A stretch of 64,000 nucleotides of DNA from Microbacterium rhizosphaerae (GTDB taxonomy: Bacteria; Actinomycetota; Actinomycetes; Actinomycetales; Microbacteriaceae). The notes below the pieces were generated by a model, which worked only from the letters and a program-made list of their open reading frames with translations, did not search any database and was not told where the DNA came from. The stretch is from contig NZ_CP139368.1 in NCBI RefSeq assembly GCF_034120055.1, forward strand, positions 620,001-684,000, in the 5' to 3' direction. A program made the translations under genes and the position numbers. Of the stretch, positions 7,181 through 17,289 are shown piece after piece; positions within the stretch are counted from its first letter, which is position 1; every line of letters starts with the position of its first letter.

Positions 7181-7900
7181 ATGACCGACCACCTGCACGA
7201 GCACGGAGATCTGCACGCGAGCGGACTCGATCGAGAGGATGGATCCGCGGGAGCGCAGATCTCCGCGCGGGCGGACGACTCCGATCACGGCATCGGTCCC
7301 GACCACGGCGTCGGGCCGTGGCCCGGCGGCCCCGAGCACTGGCCGGCCGACCCGCGCTACGACCGGGAGCTGCTCGAACACGGCGACCGCCGCAACGTCG
7401 TGGACGGCTATCGCTATTGGACGATGGAGGCCATCGTCGCCGATCTCGACGCGCGCCGGCACGCCTTCCATGTCGCGATCGAGAACTGGCAGCACGACAT
7501 GAACATCGGCTCGATCGTGCGCAGCGCCAACGCCTTCCTCGCCGCAGAGGTGCACATCATCGGCAAGCGGCGCTGGAACAAGCGCGGCGCCATGGTCACC
7601 GACCGCTACCAGCATGTGCGGCATCACGAGGATGTCGCCGCGTTCGCCGCGTGGGCGAGGGATGCCGGCATCCCGATCTTCGCCGTCGACAACATCGAGG
7701 GCGCGGTCCCCGTCGAGCGGGCCGAGCTCCCGGAGCGCTGCGTGCTGCTGTTCGGGCAGGAGGGGCCCGGCCTGTCCCCGGAGGCGCTGGCCGCCGCATC
7801 CGGCCATGTCGAGATCACCCAGTACGGCTCGACGCGGTCGATCAACGCCAGCGCCGCGGCCGCCGTCGTCATGTACGAGTGGTGCCGCCGCTGGGCCTGA
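7181..7900 (+). CDS. TrmH/SpoU-family RNA 2'-O-ribose methyltransferase
   Basis: A 239-aa SPOUT-class enzyme. The first 80 residues are a His/Asp/Gly-rich, probably disordered leader; the catalytic domain follows with motif 1 NIGSIVRSANAF, motif 2 LLFGQEGPGLS and motif 3 GSTRSINASAAAAVVMYEW, which form the SAM-binding knot. It should methylate a ribose 2'-OH in tRNA or rRNA; the exact target cannot be told. It is divergent from mntH with 60 bases between the starts, so the two promoters may interfere. Confidence 0.85.
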   Translation: MTDHLHEHGDLHASGLDREDGSAGAQISARADDSDHGIGPDHGVGPWPGGPEHWPADPRYDRELLEHGDRRNVVDGYRYWTMEAIVADLDARRHAFHVAIENWQHDMNIGSIVRSANAFLAAEVHIIGKRRWNKRGAMVTDRYQHVRHHEDVAAFAAWARDAGIPIFAVDNIEGAVPVERAELPERCVLLFGQEGPGLSPEALAAASGHVEITQYGSTRSINASAAAAVVMYEWCRRWA

Positions 7901-7908
7901 GCGCGCTC

Positions 7909-9228
7909 TCAGACCGGGATGGCAGTCCAGGCGGAGCCCCGGACGCGGAAGCCGAGCGTGCCGAGTCGCGCGAGCATGTACACGCCGAAGAAGGCGACCG
8001 ACAGCCACGCGAGTCCCGCGGCGCCGGAGCCGAACACGGCGACCAGCAGGAGCGCCGGCGCGTAGACCACGAGGTTGATCAGCCCGGCGAGGGCGAGATA
8101 GCGTCCGTCGCCCGCGCCGATGAGCACGCCGTCGAGCACGAACACGATGGAGCAGAGAGGCTGGGCGACCGCGAGCACGACGAGGGCGGGCTGGATGGGG
8201 GTGGATGCTGCGGCATCCCCCGTGAACAGGAACCCGAGTACTCCCGAGAGCGCGCCCACCCCGCAGCCGACGATGACGCCGAACCACGCGCCCCACGCGA
8301 CGGTGCGCGCGAGCACGTGCCGCACCTCGTGGACGTCGCCGGCGCCGAGGGACTTGCCGATGAGGGCTTGGGCGGCGATGGCGAGCGCGTCGAGCGCGAA
8401 CGCCGCGGTGGAGAAGATCGTGAAGACGATCTGCCAACCCGCGAGCTCCTTCGTCCCCAGACCGGAGGCCACGGCGACGGTCGAGAGCAGCGCGATGCGC
8501 AGGGACAGCGTGCGCAGGAAGAGCCACCCTCCCGCGCGCGCCGAGCCCCGCACGCCCTGGGAACGCGGCAGCACCGGTGCGCGATGGCGGCGAGCGAGGC
8601 GCCCGACGATCCACACGTAGGCGGCGACCATCGCCCACTGCGCGACCACCGTTCCGGCCGCCGAGCCGGCGACGCCCCACTGCAGGCCGTAGATGAAGAA
8701 CGCGTTCAGCAGGATGTTGGCGCCGAACCCGGCGGCCGCGATCCACAGCGGTGTGACGGTGTTCTGCATGCCGCGCAGCAGGCCGGTCGCCGCGAAGACG
8801 ATGAGCATGGCCGGCAGGCCCCACACCGAGATGCCGAGGTACGAGCGCGCGAGCTCGGAGACCTCAGGGGTCGCGCCGAACAGCTGCACGATGAGCGGCG
8901 TCGCGACGAACCCGGCGAGGGCCAGTGCCGCGCCGATGCCGAGGGCGAGCCACATCCCGTCGACACCGGCGGACACCGCCGTCGAGAAGTCTCCGGCGCC
9001 GAACCGGCGGGCGACCGCCGGTGTCGTGGCGTACGCGAGGAACACCATGAGCCCGACGATCGTCTGCAGCACCGCGGAGCCGATCGCGAGCGCGGCCAGC
9101 GGTGCAGGCCCGAGGTGGCCGACCATCGCCGAGTCGGCGATGAGGAACAGCGGCTCCGCGATGAGCGACCCGAGCGCCGGCACCGCGAGGCGCAGGATGT
9201 CGCGGTTCAGGGTCGCATGGGCAGGCAC
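7909..9228 (-). CDS. MATE-family efflux transporter (DinF/NorM type)
   Basis: A 439-aa inner-membrane protein with twelve hydrophobic segments in two similar halves. It opens with RDILRLAVPALGSLIAEPLFLIADSAMVGHLG, the classic first helix of MATE exporters, and the second half repeats the pattern. MATE proteins export cationic drugs or metabolites with H+ or Na+. The start is GTG at 9228: TACGCT (complement of 9235-9240) lies six bases ahead, giving a leaderless start; no other in-frame start fits the first helix. It converges on the methyltransferase gene with eight bases between stops. Confidence 0.88.
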   Translation of the reverse strand: MPAHATLNRDILRLAVPALGSLIAEPLFLIADSAMVGHLGPAPLAALAIGSAVLQTIVGLMVFLAYATTPAVARRFGAGDFSTAVSAGVDGMWLALGIGAALALAGFVATPLIVQLFGATPEVSELARSYLGISVWGLPAMLIVFAATGLLRGMQNTVTPLWIAAAGFGANILLNAFFIYGLQWGVAGSAAGTVVAQWAMVAAYVWIVGRLARRHRAPVLPRSQGVRGSARAGGWLFLRTLSLRIALLSTVAVASGLGTKELAGWQIVFTIFSTAAFALDALAIAAQALIGKSLGAGDVHEVRHVLARTVAWGAWFGVIVGCGVGALSGVLGFLFTGDAAASTPIQPALVVLAVAQPLCSIVFVLDGVLIGAGDGRYLALAGLINLVVYAPALLLVAVFGSGAAGLAWLSVAFFGVYMLARLGTLGFRVRGSAWTAIPV

Positions 9229-9248
9229 CCTCCGAGCGTAGAGGGGTG

Positions 9249-9806
9249 TCAGCGCGCGCCGAAGTCCACGTCTTCGGACGTGACGACCGCGGCCGTCTTG
9301 CCGGGTGCCGACTGGAAACTCCAGTAGAGGTTCGTATGAGCGATCACCTGGTCGACGGGCGGCGCGCCCCACTCGGTCTTGTCGCCGGCGGTGTGCGCAT
9401 CCGACACGAGCGTCGTGTCGTAGCCGCGGACGAAGGCGCCGTGGATGGTCGATCGGATGCAGGCATCCGTCTCGGCGCCGGCCACGACGAGTCGATCGAC
9501 ACTGAGGCCCGCGAGGACGTCTTCGAGGTCGGTGCCCTCGAACGAATCGCCGTGCTGCTTGTGGATGTGCGCCTCGCCGTCGGCGGGAACGAGCTCGGGC
9601 ACGAGCGCCCACTCGGTCGTTCCGACCTCCATGCCCTCGTCGTTGTGCTGCACCCAGATCACGGGCACACCCGCGTCGCGGGCGCGGTCGACCAGCCCGA
9701 CGATCCGCCCGACGACCGCGTCGCGCTCATAGGCCGAGCCCACCACGTCGTTCTGCACATCCACCACCAGCAGCGCCGTCCGGCCACGGTTCTCGAGAGT
9801 CGACAT
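9249..9806 (-). CDS. Isochorismatase-family cysteine hydrolase
   Basis: A 185-aa hydrolase. The catalytic set is visible: Asp in LLVVDVQND near the start, Lys in HKQHGDSF mid-way, and Cys in VVAGAETDACIRST. Members cleave isochorismate, nicotinamide or other amides and esters; substrate unknown. I chose the ATG at 9806 because GGAGGA lies seven bases ahead; another ATG twelve bases upstream lacks a good site. It is transcribed away from the M13 peptidase gene and runs toward the MATE gene. Confidence 0.85.
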   Translation of the reverse strand: MSTLENRGRTALLVVDVQNDVVGSAYERDAVVGRIVGLVDRARDAGVPVIWVQHNDEGMEVGTTEWALVPELVPADGEAHIHKQHGDSFEGTDLEDVLAGLSVDRLVVAGAETDACIRSTIHGAFVRGYDTTLVSDAHTAGDKTEWGAPPVDQVIAHTNLYWSFQSAPGKTAAVVTSEDVDFGAR

Positions 9807-9879
9807 CCTGTCCTCCATCCGTCCCCCGCGACGCTACGCCTTGCCCCGGACATCGGCGCCGAGCAATAGTGTTGGAACC

Positions 9880-11946
9880 ATGACCGTCTCCCCCCGTTCC
9901 GGTCTCGCCCTCGATGAGCTGAGCGCCGAGATCCGCCCGCAGGACGACCTCTTCCGGCACGTGAATGGCAGCTGGATCGAGACCACCGAGATCCCGGACG
10001 ACAAGGCGCGATGGGGCTCCTTCCACCTCATCGCCGAGCAGGCCGAGAAGGATGTCCGCACGATCATCGACGAGTCGCAGGATGCCGATCCCGACACGGA
10101 GGCTCGCAAGATCGGCGACCTCTACGCGAGCTTCATGGACACCGACCGCGTGGCCGAGCTCGGCGCGTCCCCGCTGGCTCCCCGGCTCGAGCGCGTCGAC
10201 GCGATCGACTCGGTCGAGACGTTCCTGCGCACGGTCGGCGAGTTCGAGCGCGACGGCGTCGGCGGCATCATCGACCTGTACGTCGAGCCCGACCCGGGCG
10301 ATCCCACGCGGTACGTGCCCTTCCTCGTGCAGGCCGGCATCACCCTGCCGGACGAGAGCTACTACCGGCTCGACAACTTCGCAGAGACGCGCATCGCGTA
10401 TCGCGAGCACATCGAGCGCATCCTCGCCCTCGCCGGAATCGAGGATGCGGGCGCCCAGGCCGATCGCGTCTTCGCCCTCGAGACCGAGCTCGCCGCGCAG
10501 CACTGGGACAACGTCCGCAGTCGCGACGCGGTCGAGACCTACAACCTCCGCACGTGGGACGAGGTGGTCGCACTCGCGGGCGTCGATCTGAAGCCCTGGC
10601 TCGACGGCATCGCACCCGGCCGCCCCGAGGCCTTCGCCGAGGTTGTCCTCTATCAGCCGAGCTTCATCGAGGGGCTCGGCGGCCTTCTCACGGCCGGGCG
10701 GATCGAGGACTGGAAGGCCTGGCTGCGCTTCAAGATCGTGCACGGCGCGGCGGCGTTCCTCTCCGACGACTTCGTCGACGAGAACTTCTCGTTCTACGGC
10801 ACGCAGCTCACCGGCGTGCCGGTCAACCGCGAGCGCTGGAAGCGCGGTGTGAGCGTCGTCGAGGCCGCGCTCGGCGAGGCCGTCGGCCGCGTGTACGTCC
10901 AGCGGCACTTCCCGCCGGCGGCAAAGGAGGCGATGGACCAGCTCGTCGCCGACCTCGTCGAGGCCTACCGCCGATCGATCGTCGAGCTCGAGTGGATGGG
11001 TGCCGAGACGCGCGAGCGTGCTCTCGCCAAGCTGGATGCCTTCACGCCGAAGATCGGCTTCCCGGTGAAGTGGAAGGACTACTCGACCCTCGAGATCGAC
11101 GCATCCGATCTCGTCGGCAACATCCGGCGCGCCCACGTGCACGAGCACGACCGGCAGCTGGCCAAGATCGGCCAGCCGATCGATCGCGACGAGTGGTTCA
11201 TGACGCCGCAGACCGTCAACGCGTACTACAACCCGCTCATGAACGAGATCGTGTTCCCCGCGGCGATCCTGCAGTACCCGTTCTTCGACGCAGACCGCGA
11301 CGCTGCCGCCAATTACGGCGGCATCGGCGCGGTGATCGGCCACGAGATCGGCCACGGCTTCGACGACCAGGGCAGCCGTTACGACGGCGACGGATCGCTG
11401 CGCGACTGGTGGACCGACGACGACCGCGCCGCGTTCGAGGAGCGCACGAAGGCGCTCATCAGCCAGTACGACGCGCTGTCGCCCCGCGGTCTGCCCGAGC
11501 ACCACGTCAACGGCGCCCTCACGATCGGCGAGAACATCGGCGATCTCGGCGGCCTCGGCATCGCCCTGAAGGCGTACGCCATCGCGCTCGAGCGTGAGGG
11601 CGGCCCTTCGACAGGCTCAGGGACCGATGGTGGCCCTTCGACAGGCTCAGGGACCGCGACAGGCTCAGGGACCGGGGCAGGCCCTTCGACAGGCTCAGGG
11701 ACCGGGGGGGACGAGGTCGACGGATTCACCGGCATCCAGCGACTCCTGCTCAGCTGGGCCCAGATCTGGCAGCAGAAGGGGCGGGATGCCGAGACCATCC
11801 GCCTGCTGACAATCGATCCGCACTCCCCGAACGAGTTCCGCTGCAACCAGATCGTGCGCAACATCGACGCGTTCTACGATGCATTCGACGTCACCGAGTC
11901 GGACGCACTGTGGCTGCCTGTCGACCAGCGTGTCACCATCTGGTGA
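9880..11946 (+). CDS. M13-family zinc metallopeptidase (neprilysin/PepO type)
   Basis: A 688-aa endopeptidase with the full M13 layout: N-terminal domain starting DELSAEIRPQDDLFRHVNGSW, then the thermolysin-like half with the zinc motif HEIGH at residues 488-492, the third ligand in ENIGD at 551-555, and the usual NAYYNP substrate motif. No signal peptide is seen, so it may act in the cytoplasm as PepO-like enzymes do. Residues about 575-608 are an odd Gly/Ser/Thr/Pro stretch (three PSTGSGT units) encoded by copies of a short dispersed DNA repeat; it falls in a loop after the zinc site and keeps the frame. A TAGTGT box lies seven bases before the ATG, suggesting a leaderless mRNA. Confidence 0.92.
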   Translation: MTVSPRSGLALDELSAEIRPQDDLFRHVNGSWIETTEIPDDKARWGSFHLIAEQAEKDVRTIIDESQDADPDTEARKIGDLYASFMDTDRVAELGASPLAPRLERVDAIDSVETFLRTVGEFERDGVGGIIDLYVEPDPGDPTRYVPFLVQAGITLPDESYYRLDNFAETRIAYREHIERILALAGIEDAGAQADRVFALETELAAQHWDNVRSRDAVETYNLRTWDEVVALAGVDLKPWLDGIAPGRPEAFAEVVLYQPSFIEGLGGLLTAGRIEDWKAWLRFKIVHGAAAFLSDDFVDENFSFYGTQLTGVPVNRERWKRGVSVVEAALGEAVGRVYVQRHFPPAAKEAMDQLVADLVEAYRRSIVELEWMGAETRERALAKLDAFTPKIGFPVKWKDYSTLEIDASDLVGNIRRAHVHEHDRQLAKIGQPIDRDEWFMTPQTVNAYYNPLMNEIVFPAAILQYPFFDADRDAAANYGGIGAVIGHEIGHGFDDQGSRYDGDGSLRDWWTDDDRAAFEERTKALISQYDALSPRGLPEHHVNGALTIGENIGDLGGLGIALKAYAIALEREGGPSTGSGTDGGPSTGSGTATGSGTGAGPSTGSGTGGDEVDGFTGIQRLLLSWAQIWQQKGRDAETIRLLTIDPHSPNEFRCNQIVRNIDAFYDAFDVTESDALWLPVDQRVTIW
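11602..11703. repeat. Short dispersed repeat inserted in frame in the M13 gene
   Basis: Three near-identical copies of a 24-bp unit (core CCTTCGACAGGCTCAGGGAC) lie at 11602-11625, 11632-11655 and 11680-11703, with a fourth, shortened copy at 11656-11673. The core is one I know as a recurrent intergenic repeat in several high-GC genomes. Here it encodes a low-complexity PSTGSGT-type linker. No other copy was noticed in the window. Confidence 0.8.
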
Positions 11947-11967
11947 CCGCCGCGTGACCCGCCGGTC

Positions 11968-13097
11968 GTGACGGACTCCGAGTCGGAGCCCGCATCCACT
12001 CCGTACCCGCCCCCATCCCCCTCAGGACCCATGTCCGAAACCCGAGCGTCGCGTCGCTCCCGCAATGAACCCCAGCCCGTTCCCCCGACGGGATCCTCAG
12101 CCGTACCCGAGGAGCGCGCCTCGGCGCCGATGTCGAGGCGCTCCCGCTCGACGCCTGCTCCACAGCGGTCGTCGACGTCACCCCGCCGGGAGGCCGGTGC
12201 CCGCCGCGCCGTCGCTGCATCGCCCCCGCCGGCACCGGGGCGCCGCTCGGCCAAGCCCGCGCGGCGGGGGACCGCCGCGCCGTTCCCCACGACGCTCGCT
12301 GCGCTCGACGAGCTCGCGGCCGCCGGTGCGAAGGTCGCGGTGCGCATCGTGGATCTCGACCGCGGCTCCGTCATCCTCGCCGGCGACGACAGCACGACCC
12401 TGCCCATCGCCGGGCTGGGCGTCGTCCCACTGCTGATCGAGGTGGCGACGGAGTTCGAGCGGGGCACGCTGCATCCCTACGAGATCATCGACCGGACCAC
12501 GCTCGAGCCGGTGGAGACGGGCGGGGTGTGGCAGCACCTGAAGGCGCCGGCGCTGCCGCTCATCGACCTTGCCGTGCTCGCTGCGGCAACGGGCGACGCC
12601 ATCGCGACGAACGCGCTGATCGACCGGGTCGGGCTGCCCGCGGTGCGCGCCCGCATCGAGTCGATGGGGCTGTCGCGGTCGGCGCTGCTCGACCGCTTCC
12701 GCGACCACCGCGGGCCCGACGACGCACCGCATTTCGCCCTCGGCTCCGCCGAGGAGCTGGCCTCGATGTTCGCGGCGCTCGTGAACTCCGAGGCGATCTC
12801 GGCCGGTGTGAGCGCCCAGGTCGCCGAGTGGCTGAGCCTCAACCACGACCTGTCGCTCGTCGCATCCGCCACCGGCCTTGACCCGTTCGCCCACGAGAAC
12901 GACGACCACGGCCTGCTCTTCATCAACAAGACCGGCCGCGACGACGGCGTGCGCGTCGAGGCGGGCGTGCTCGCCGGACCGCGGGCCGGCGTCGCCTACG
13001 CCCTGATCGTCTGCTTCGACGACCTGTCGATCATGCACCGGCTGCGTGCGCACGGAGTCTTCCGGGCGCTCGGAGTCGAGCTGATGGAGTACGTCTA

Positions 13098-13101
<4 letters not shown>
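11968..13101 (+). CDS. Serine hydrolase / class A beta-lactamase-like protein, active-site residues missing
   Basis: A 377-aa protein. The first 110 residues are rich in Pro, Arg, Ser and Ala and look disordered; no clear signal peptide is present. Residues about 115-370 follow the beta-lactamase/DD-peptidase fold: a TTLPIAGLGVVPLLIE helix in the place of the SxxK helix, an AIATNALIDRVG helix, and a NKTG box with Lys321-Thr322-Gly323. At the SxxK position the sequence is Gly149-Leu-Gly-Val152, so both the nucleophile Ser and the Lys are absent. It may be a non-catalytic binding protein. It starts with GTG at 11968; several in-frame starts follow, so the N-terminus is uncertain. Its end overlaps the convergent purU by four bases. 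Confidence 0.7.
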
Positions 13102-13973
<872 letters not shown>

Positions 13974-14007
13974 GCATCGATTCTGCCCCACGGTCACGGC
14001 ATCCATC

Positions 14008-14036
14008 TTGACAATTCTGAGTTCTGTATACAGAAT
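14008..14036 (+). promoter_or_regulatory. Promoter of the sugar ABC/glycosidase operon
   Basis: TTGACA at 14008-14013, a 17-base spacer and CAGAAT at 14031-14036 form a sigma-A type promoter about 60 bases before the binding-protein gene. The GntR-type palindrome overlaps the spacer and -10 box. Confidence 0.65.
14022..14035. promoter_or_regulatory. Probable GntR operator 1
   Basis: TTCTGTATACAGAA is a perfect 14-bp palindrome sitting on the promoter. A close variant occurs at the GH42 promoter at 19683, next to the FCD-type GntR gene, so the same regulator probably binds both. Confidence 0.75.
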
Positions 14037-14094
14037 ACGGAGTGCCCGTCCAGCACCAGCGGGTGCGACCTTCAAAGACGAAAGAGGTAGGGAC

Positions 14095-15396
14095 ATGTCC
14101 CGCATCACCCCGAAGATGAGGTACATCATCGCGATCGGCGCAGCCTCCGCGCTGGCGGTCGGCATGGCCGGCTGCAGTGGAGGCAGCGGCTCGGGCAGCA
14201 GCGGGAAGACCGTCGTCTTCTCGACGTGGGGCTCGGCCGATGAACTCAAGCGGTTCAAGGAGTTCGACGCCGACTTCATGAAGCGCCACCCCGACATCAC
14301 GGTCAAGCTGCAGCCCGTGGCCGACTACGGCGACTACCACTCGAAGCTGCTCGCGCAGCTGGCGAGCAACACCGCCCCCGACGTCTTCTACGTCGGCGAC
14401 GACAAGATCGGCCAGTTCGTCGACTCCGGCCGGCTCATGGACATGACGACGCTCATGAACTCCAGCGCCAGCAAGTCCAAGCCCGACGACTTCTTCCCCG
14501 GCCTGTTCGGCGCCGCCGTGAAAGACGGCAAGTACTACGCCGCGCCCAACGACGCGAACCCCGATGTCCTGTGGTTCGACCTCGCCGCGCTGAAGAAGGC
14601 GGGCATCACCGACAACCCGGCCGACCTCGCCGCCAAGGGCGAGTGGACGACCTCGACGTACCTGGCCATGAACGACAAGCTGAAGGCGGCCGGCCTCACC
14701 GGCTCGATCTTCTGGAACTACTGGTCGACCCACTACAGCTGGATCTCGTCTCAGGGCGGGGTCGCCTACGACAGGTCCGGCGCCTTCGTCGGCAACACCG
14801 ATCCGACGACCGAGTCCGCTGTCGGCCAGCTCGGCGATGGCTTCCAGAAGGGCAAGTTCGTCGTCGCGGACACCCTGCCCGAGGGCGCCGGCGCGGACAG
14901 CATGTTCGTGACGCACAAGGTGGGCTTCTACATCGAGGGCCGCTACGGCATCGCGACGGCCAAGCAGTCCGGCAGCCCCGCGGACTACGACATCGCGCCG
15001 TGGCCGACGCCCGACGGCACGCAGGCGCCCACCGGTGTCGCGACGTCGTACCTCGCCATGAACAAGGCGACGACCTCGAAGGATGCCGCGTTCACGTTCT
15101 GGACCGAGTGGCTGAGCGCCGAGGGCCAGACCTTCCGCCTCGCCGACGCGGGCAACGCCGTGCCGTCGATCAAGGGCGCGGACAAGGTCGTCCTCGAGGG
15201 CGGCTACCCGGCCCACGCGCAGACGTTCCTCGACATGCGCGACATCGGCTTCGAGGACTATGCGACCGAGGCGCGCGTCCCGAACCTGTCGACCGACATC
15301 AGCGACCTGTACCTCAAGCTGTATCAGGGCAAGGCGACGGCCAAGGAGACCCTCGACCAGAGCGCTGCGCTGATCAAGAGCAAGACCGGCGAGTGA
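14095..15396 (+). CDS. Carbohydrate ABC transporter substrate-binding lipoprotein
   Basis: A 433-aa family 1 extracellular solute-binding protein. The signal peptide ends in VGMAGC with Cys27 as the lipidation site, followed by a Gly/Ser linker. The body has the usual VVFSTWGSADELKRF start, the LLAQLASNTAPDVFYVGD segment and the C-terminal lobe. A good ribosome site (GAAAGAGGTAG) precedes the ATG. It is the first gene of a four-gene operon with two permeases and an MGH1-like glycosidase, under a promoter carrying the GntR palindrome. The ligand is likely an oligosaccharide or glycoside, not identifiable from sequence. Confidence 0.92.
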   Translation: MSRITPKMRYIIAIGAASALAVGMAGCSGGSGSGSSGKTVVFSTWGSADELKRFKEFDADFMKRHPDITVKLQPVADYGDYHSKLLAQLASNTAPDVFYVGDDKIGQFVDSGRLMDMTTLMNSSASKSKPDDFFPGLFGAAVKDGKYYAAPNDANPDVLWFDLAALKKAGITDNPADLAAKGEWTTSTYLAMNDKLKAAGLTGSIFWNYWSTHYSWISSQGGVAYDRSGAFVGNTDPTTESAVGQLGDGFQKGKFVVADTLPEGAGADSMFVTHKVGFYIEGRYGIATAKQSGSPADYDIAPWPTPDGTQAPTGVATSYLAMNKATTSKDAAFTFWTEWLSAEGQTFRLADAGNAVPSIKGADKVVLEGGYPAHAQTFLDMRDIGFEDYATEARVPNLSTDISDLYLKLYQGKATAKETLDQSAALIKSKTGE

Positions 15397-15397
15397 G

Positions 15398-16366
15398 ATG
15401 ACGGGGATCGCCGCGGGCGAGCGGGAGCTGCAGGCTGAGCTTGCAGCTCCCGGCGAGCCGCAACTCCTGCGCAAAGAGGCGGCGTGGCGTCGCCGCGACC
15501 GCCGGTGGGGCTACGTCTTCGTCGCCCCGCAGCTGCTCGGCATGACGCTGTTCGTCGTCCTCCCGTTCGCGGCGAGCCTCGTCCTCGCGTTCGCCCAGTG
15601 GGACGGCCTCGGCACGCTCACCTGGGTGGGCCTCCAGAACTTCACGAAGGAGTTCCAGGATGCGCTGCTGTGGAAGTCCATCGCCAACACGCTGATCATC
15701 GCGGCCATCACCGTGCCGATCGGCCTCGGGCTGGCCGTCGTCATCGCGGTCGCCCTCGAGAAGCTGAAGACGCGCTCGCTCTATCTCATCCTGTTCTTCG
15801 CCCCGGTCGTGACCTCGACGGTGGCGGTCGCGATGATCTGGCAGCAGATGTTCCGCTCCGACGGCGCTCTGTCGACCGTCATCTCGAAGGTCTTCGGCAT
15901 CGCACCGCCGGACTGGCTGCAAGACCCGCGCCTGGCTCTCCTGGCCGTCTGCATCGTCACGATCTGGTCGTCGCTCGGCCTCAACGTCGTCATCTTCCTC
16001 GCCGGGCTGCAGAACATCTCGCCGGCGGTCGTCGAGGCGGCCCGCATCGACGGAGCCGGCGCGACGCGCCTGTTCTGGAGCATCCGCCTGCCGCTCCTGT
16101 CGCCGATCGTGTTCTTCTCGTCGGTGATCGCGTTCATCTCGTCGCTGCAGACCTTCGACACGGTCTACGTGCTCGTGAAGAACGCCGGACCGGACAACGC
16201 GACCCGCACGATCGTGTACCAGATCTACGACCTCGGCTTCGGCCGGTTCGAGTTCGGGCCGTCGAGCGCGGCATCCATCATCCTGCTCGTTCTGACGCTC
16301 ATCATCACCGCGATCCAGTTCGGCGCGCAGAAGAAGTTCGTGCACTACGAGGACGACCCGGCATGA
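15398..16366 (+). CDS. Sugar ABC transporter permease (MalF type)
   Basis: A 322-aa inner-membrane permease. After a cytoplasmic N-terminus of about 40 residues come six membrane helices; the EAA loop that docks with the ATPase reads EAARIDGAGATRLFWSIRLP. The start codon begins two bases after the stop of the binding-protein gene, and its own stop overlaps the next start (ATGA). No ATPase gene is in the operon, so a shared MsiK-type ATPase encoded elsewhere must power it, as is common in actinobacteria. Confidence 0.92.
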   Translation: MTGIAAGERELQAELAAPGEPQLLRKEAAWRRRDRRWGYVFVAPQLLGMTLFVVLPFAASLVLAFAQWDGLGTLTWVGLQNFTKEFQDALLWKSIANTLIIAAITVPIGLGLAVVIAVALEKLKTRSLYLILFFAPVVTSTVAVAMIWQQMFRSDGALSTVISKVFGIAPPDWLQDPRLALLAVCIVTIWSSLGLNVVIFLAGLQNISPAVVEAARIDGAGATRLFWSIRLPLLSPIVFFSSVIAFISSLQTFDTVYVLVKNAGPDNATRTIVYQIYDLGFGRFEFGPSSAASIILLVLTLIITAIQFGAQKKFVHYEDDPA

Positions 16367-17289
16367 GCATCATGAATCCCCCCGCGCCCGCGACAGAATC
16401 GACGATCGCGCTGACCGCGCCCGGACACGCGCCGCGCCCGGGCGGCGGCCGCACCCGTGCGAAGCGCCGCACCGGGGCCGTCCTGCTGCACGTCGTGCTC
16501 GTCGTCGTCGGGCTGCTGTTCGTCTTCCCGTTCATCTGGATGATCCTGACGTCGTTCAAGACGCTGCCGCAGCTGCTGAAGGCGCCGCTGTCGCTCCTGC
16601 CGCAGCCGTTCACCTTCCAGAACTACGTCGACGCGTGGAACGACGTGCCGTTCGCACAGGCGTACGTCAACAGCATCTACATCGCCGTGCTCGTGGTCGT
16701 CGGCACGATCATCACCGCATCGATGGCGGGCTACGCGTTCGCCCGCATCCGCTTCCGCGGCGCCCGTGCGATGTTCATCGTGTTCCTCGCGACCCAGATG
16801 ATCCCGGCGCAGGTGACGCTCATCCCGTTCTACCTGCTGATGTCGAAGCTCGGCTGGGTCGACTCGCACCTCTCGCTCATCGTGCCGGCGCTGCTGGCGA
16901 ACCCGTTCGCGGTGTTCCTCATGCGCCAGTTCGTGCTCTCGCTGCCCAAGGAGCTCGAAGAGGCGGCGCTCGTCGACGGCGCCGGTCGCTTCCGGATCTT
17001 CTGGAGCGTCGTGCTGCCGAACCTGAAGCCCGGCATCGCCGCGCTCAGCATCATCACGGCGATCAACGTGTGGAACGCGTTCCTCTTCCCGCTGGTGCTG
17101 CTGAACACGCCGGACCTCTTCACGGTGCCGCTGCTGCTGCAGAGCTTCCAGGGCCAGTTCGGCTCGGTGAACTACGGCCTCGTGATGGCGGCGTCGGCGA
17201 TCTCGACGATCCCGATGCTGATCGTGTTCATCATCGGCCAGCGGCGGATCATCAGCAGCATGGCGGCTTCGGGGCTCGGCGGCCGATGA
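16363..17289 (+). CDS. Sugar ABC transporter permease (MalG type)
   Basis: A 308-aa permease with six membrane helices after a 40-residue Pro/Arg-rich tail. The EAA loop is EEAALVDGAGRFRIFWSVVLP. It pairs with the upstream permease to form the channel. Start (16363) and stop (17289) both overlap the neighbouring genes as ATGA, which shows strict translational coupling through the operon. Confidence 0.92.
   Translation: MSIMNPPAPATESTIALTAPGHAPRPGGGRTRAKRRTGAVLLHVVLVVVGLLFVFPFIWMILTSFKTLPQLLKAPLSLLPQPFTFQNYVDAWNDVPFAQAYVNSIYIAVLVVVGTIITASMAGYAFARIRFRGARAMFIVFLATQMIPAQVTLIPFYLLMSKLGWVDSHLSLIVPALLANPFAVFLMRQFVLSLPKELEEAALVDGAGRFRIFWSVVLPNLKPGIAALSIITAINVWNAFLFPLVLLNTPDLFTVPLLLQSFQGQFGSVNYGLVMAASAISTIPMLIVFIIGQRRIISSMAASGLGGR

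Noticed and set aside
5879..8824. A minus-strand frame of 981 codons spanning mntH, the methyltransferase gene and part of the MATE gene
   Set aside because: Only the last 413 codons are Nramp; the rest is antisense to the methyltransferase gene or out of frame with MATE and is Arg/Gly-rich nonsense typical of high-GC shadow frames.
11602..11703. Possible CRISPR-like repeats
   Set aside because: Spacing is short and irregular, there are no spacers of constant length, the repeats are coding in frame, and no cas gene is near.
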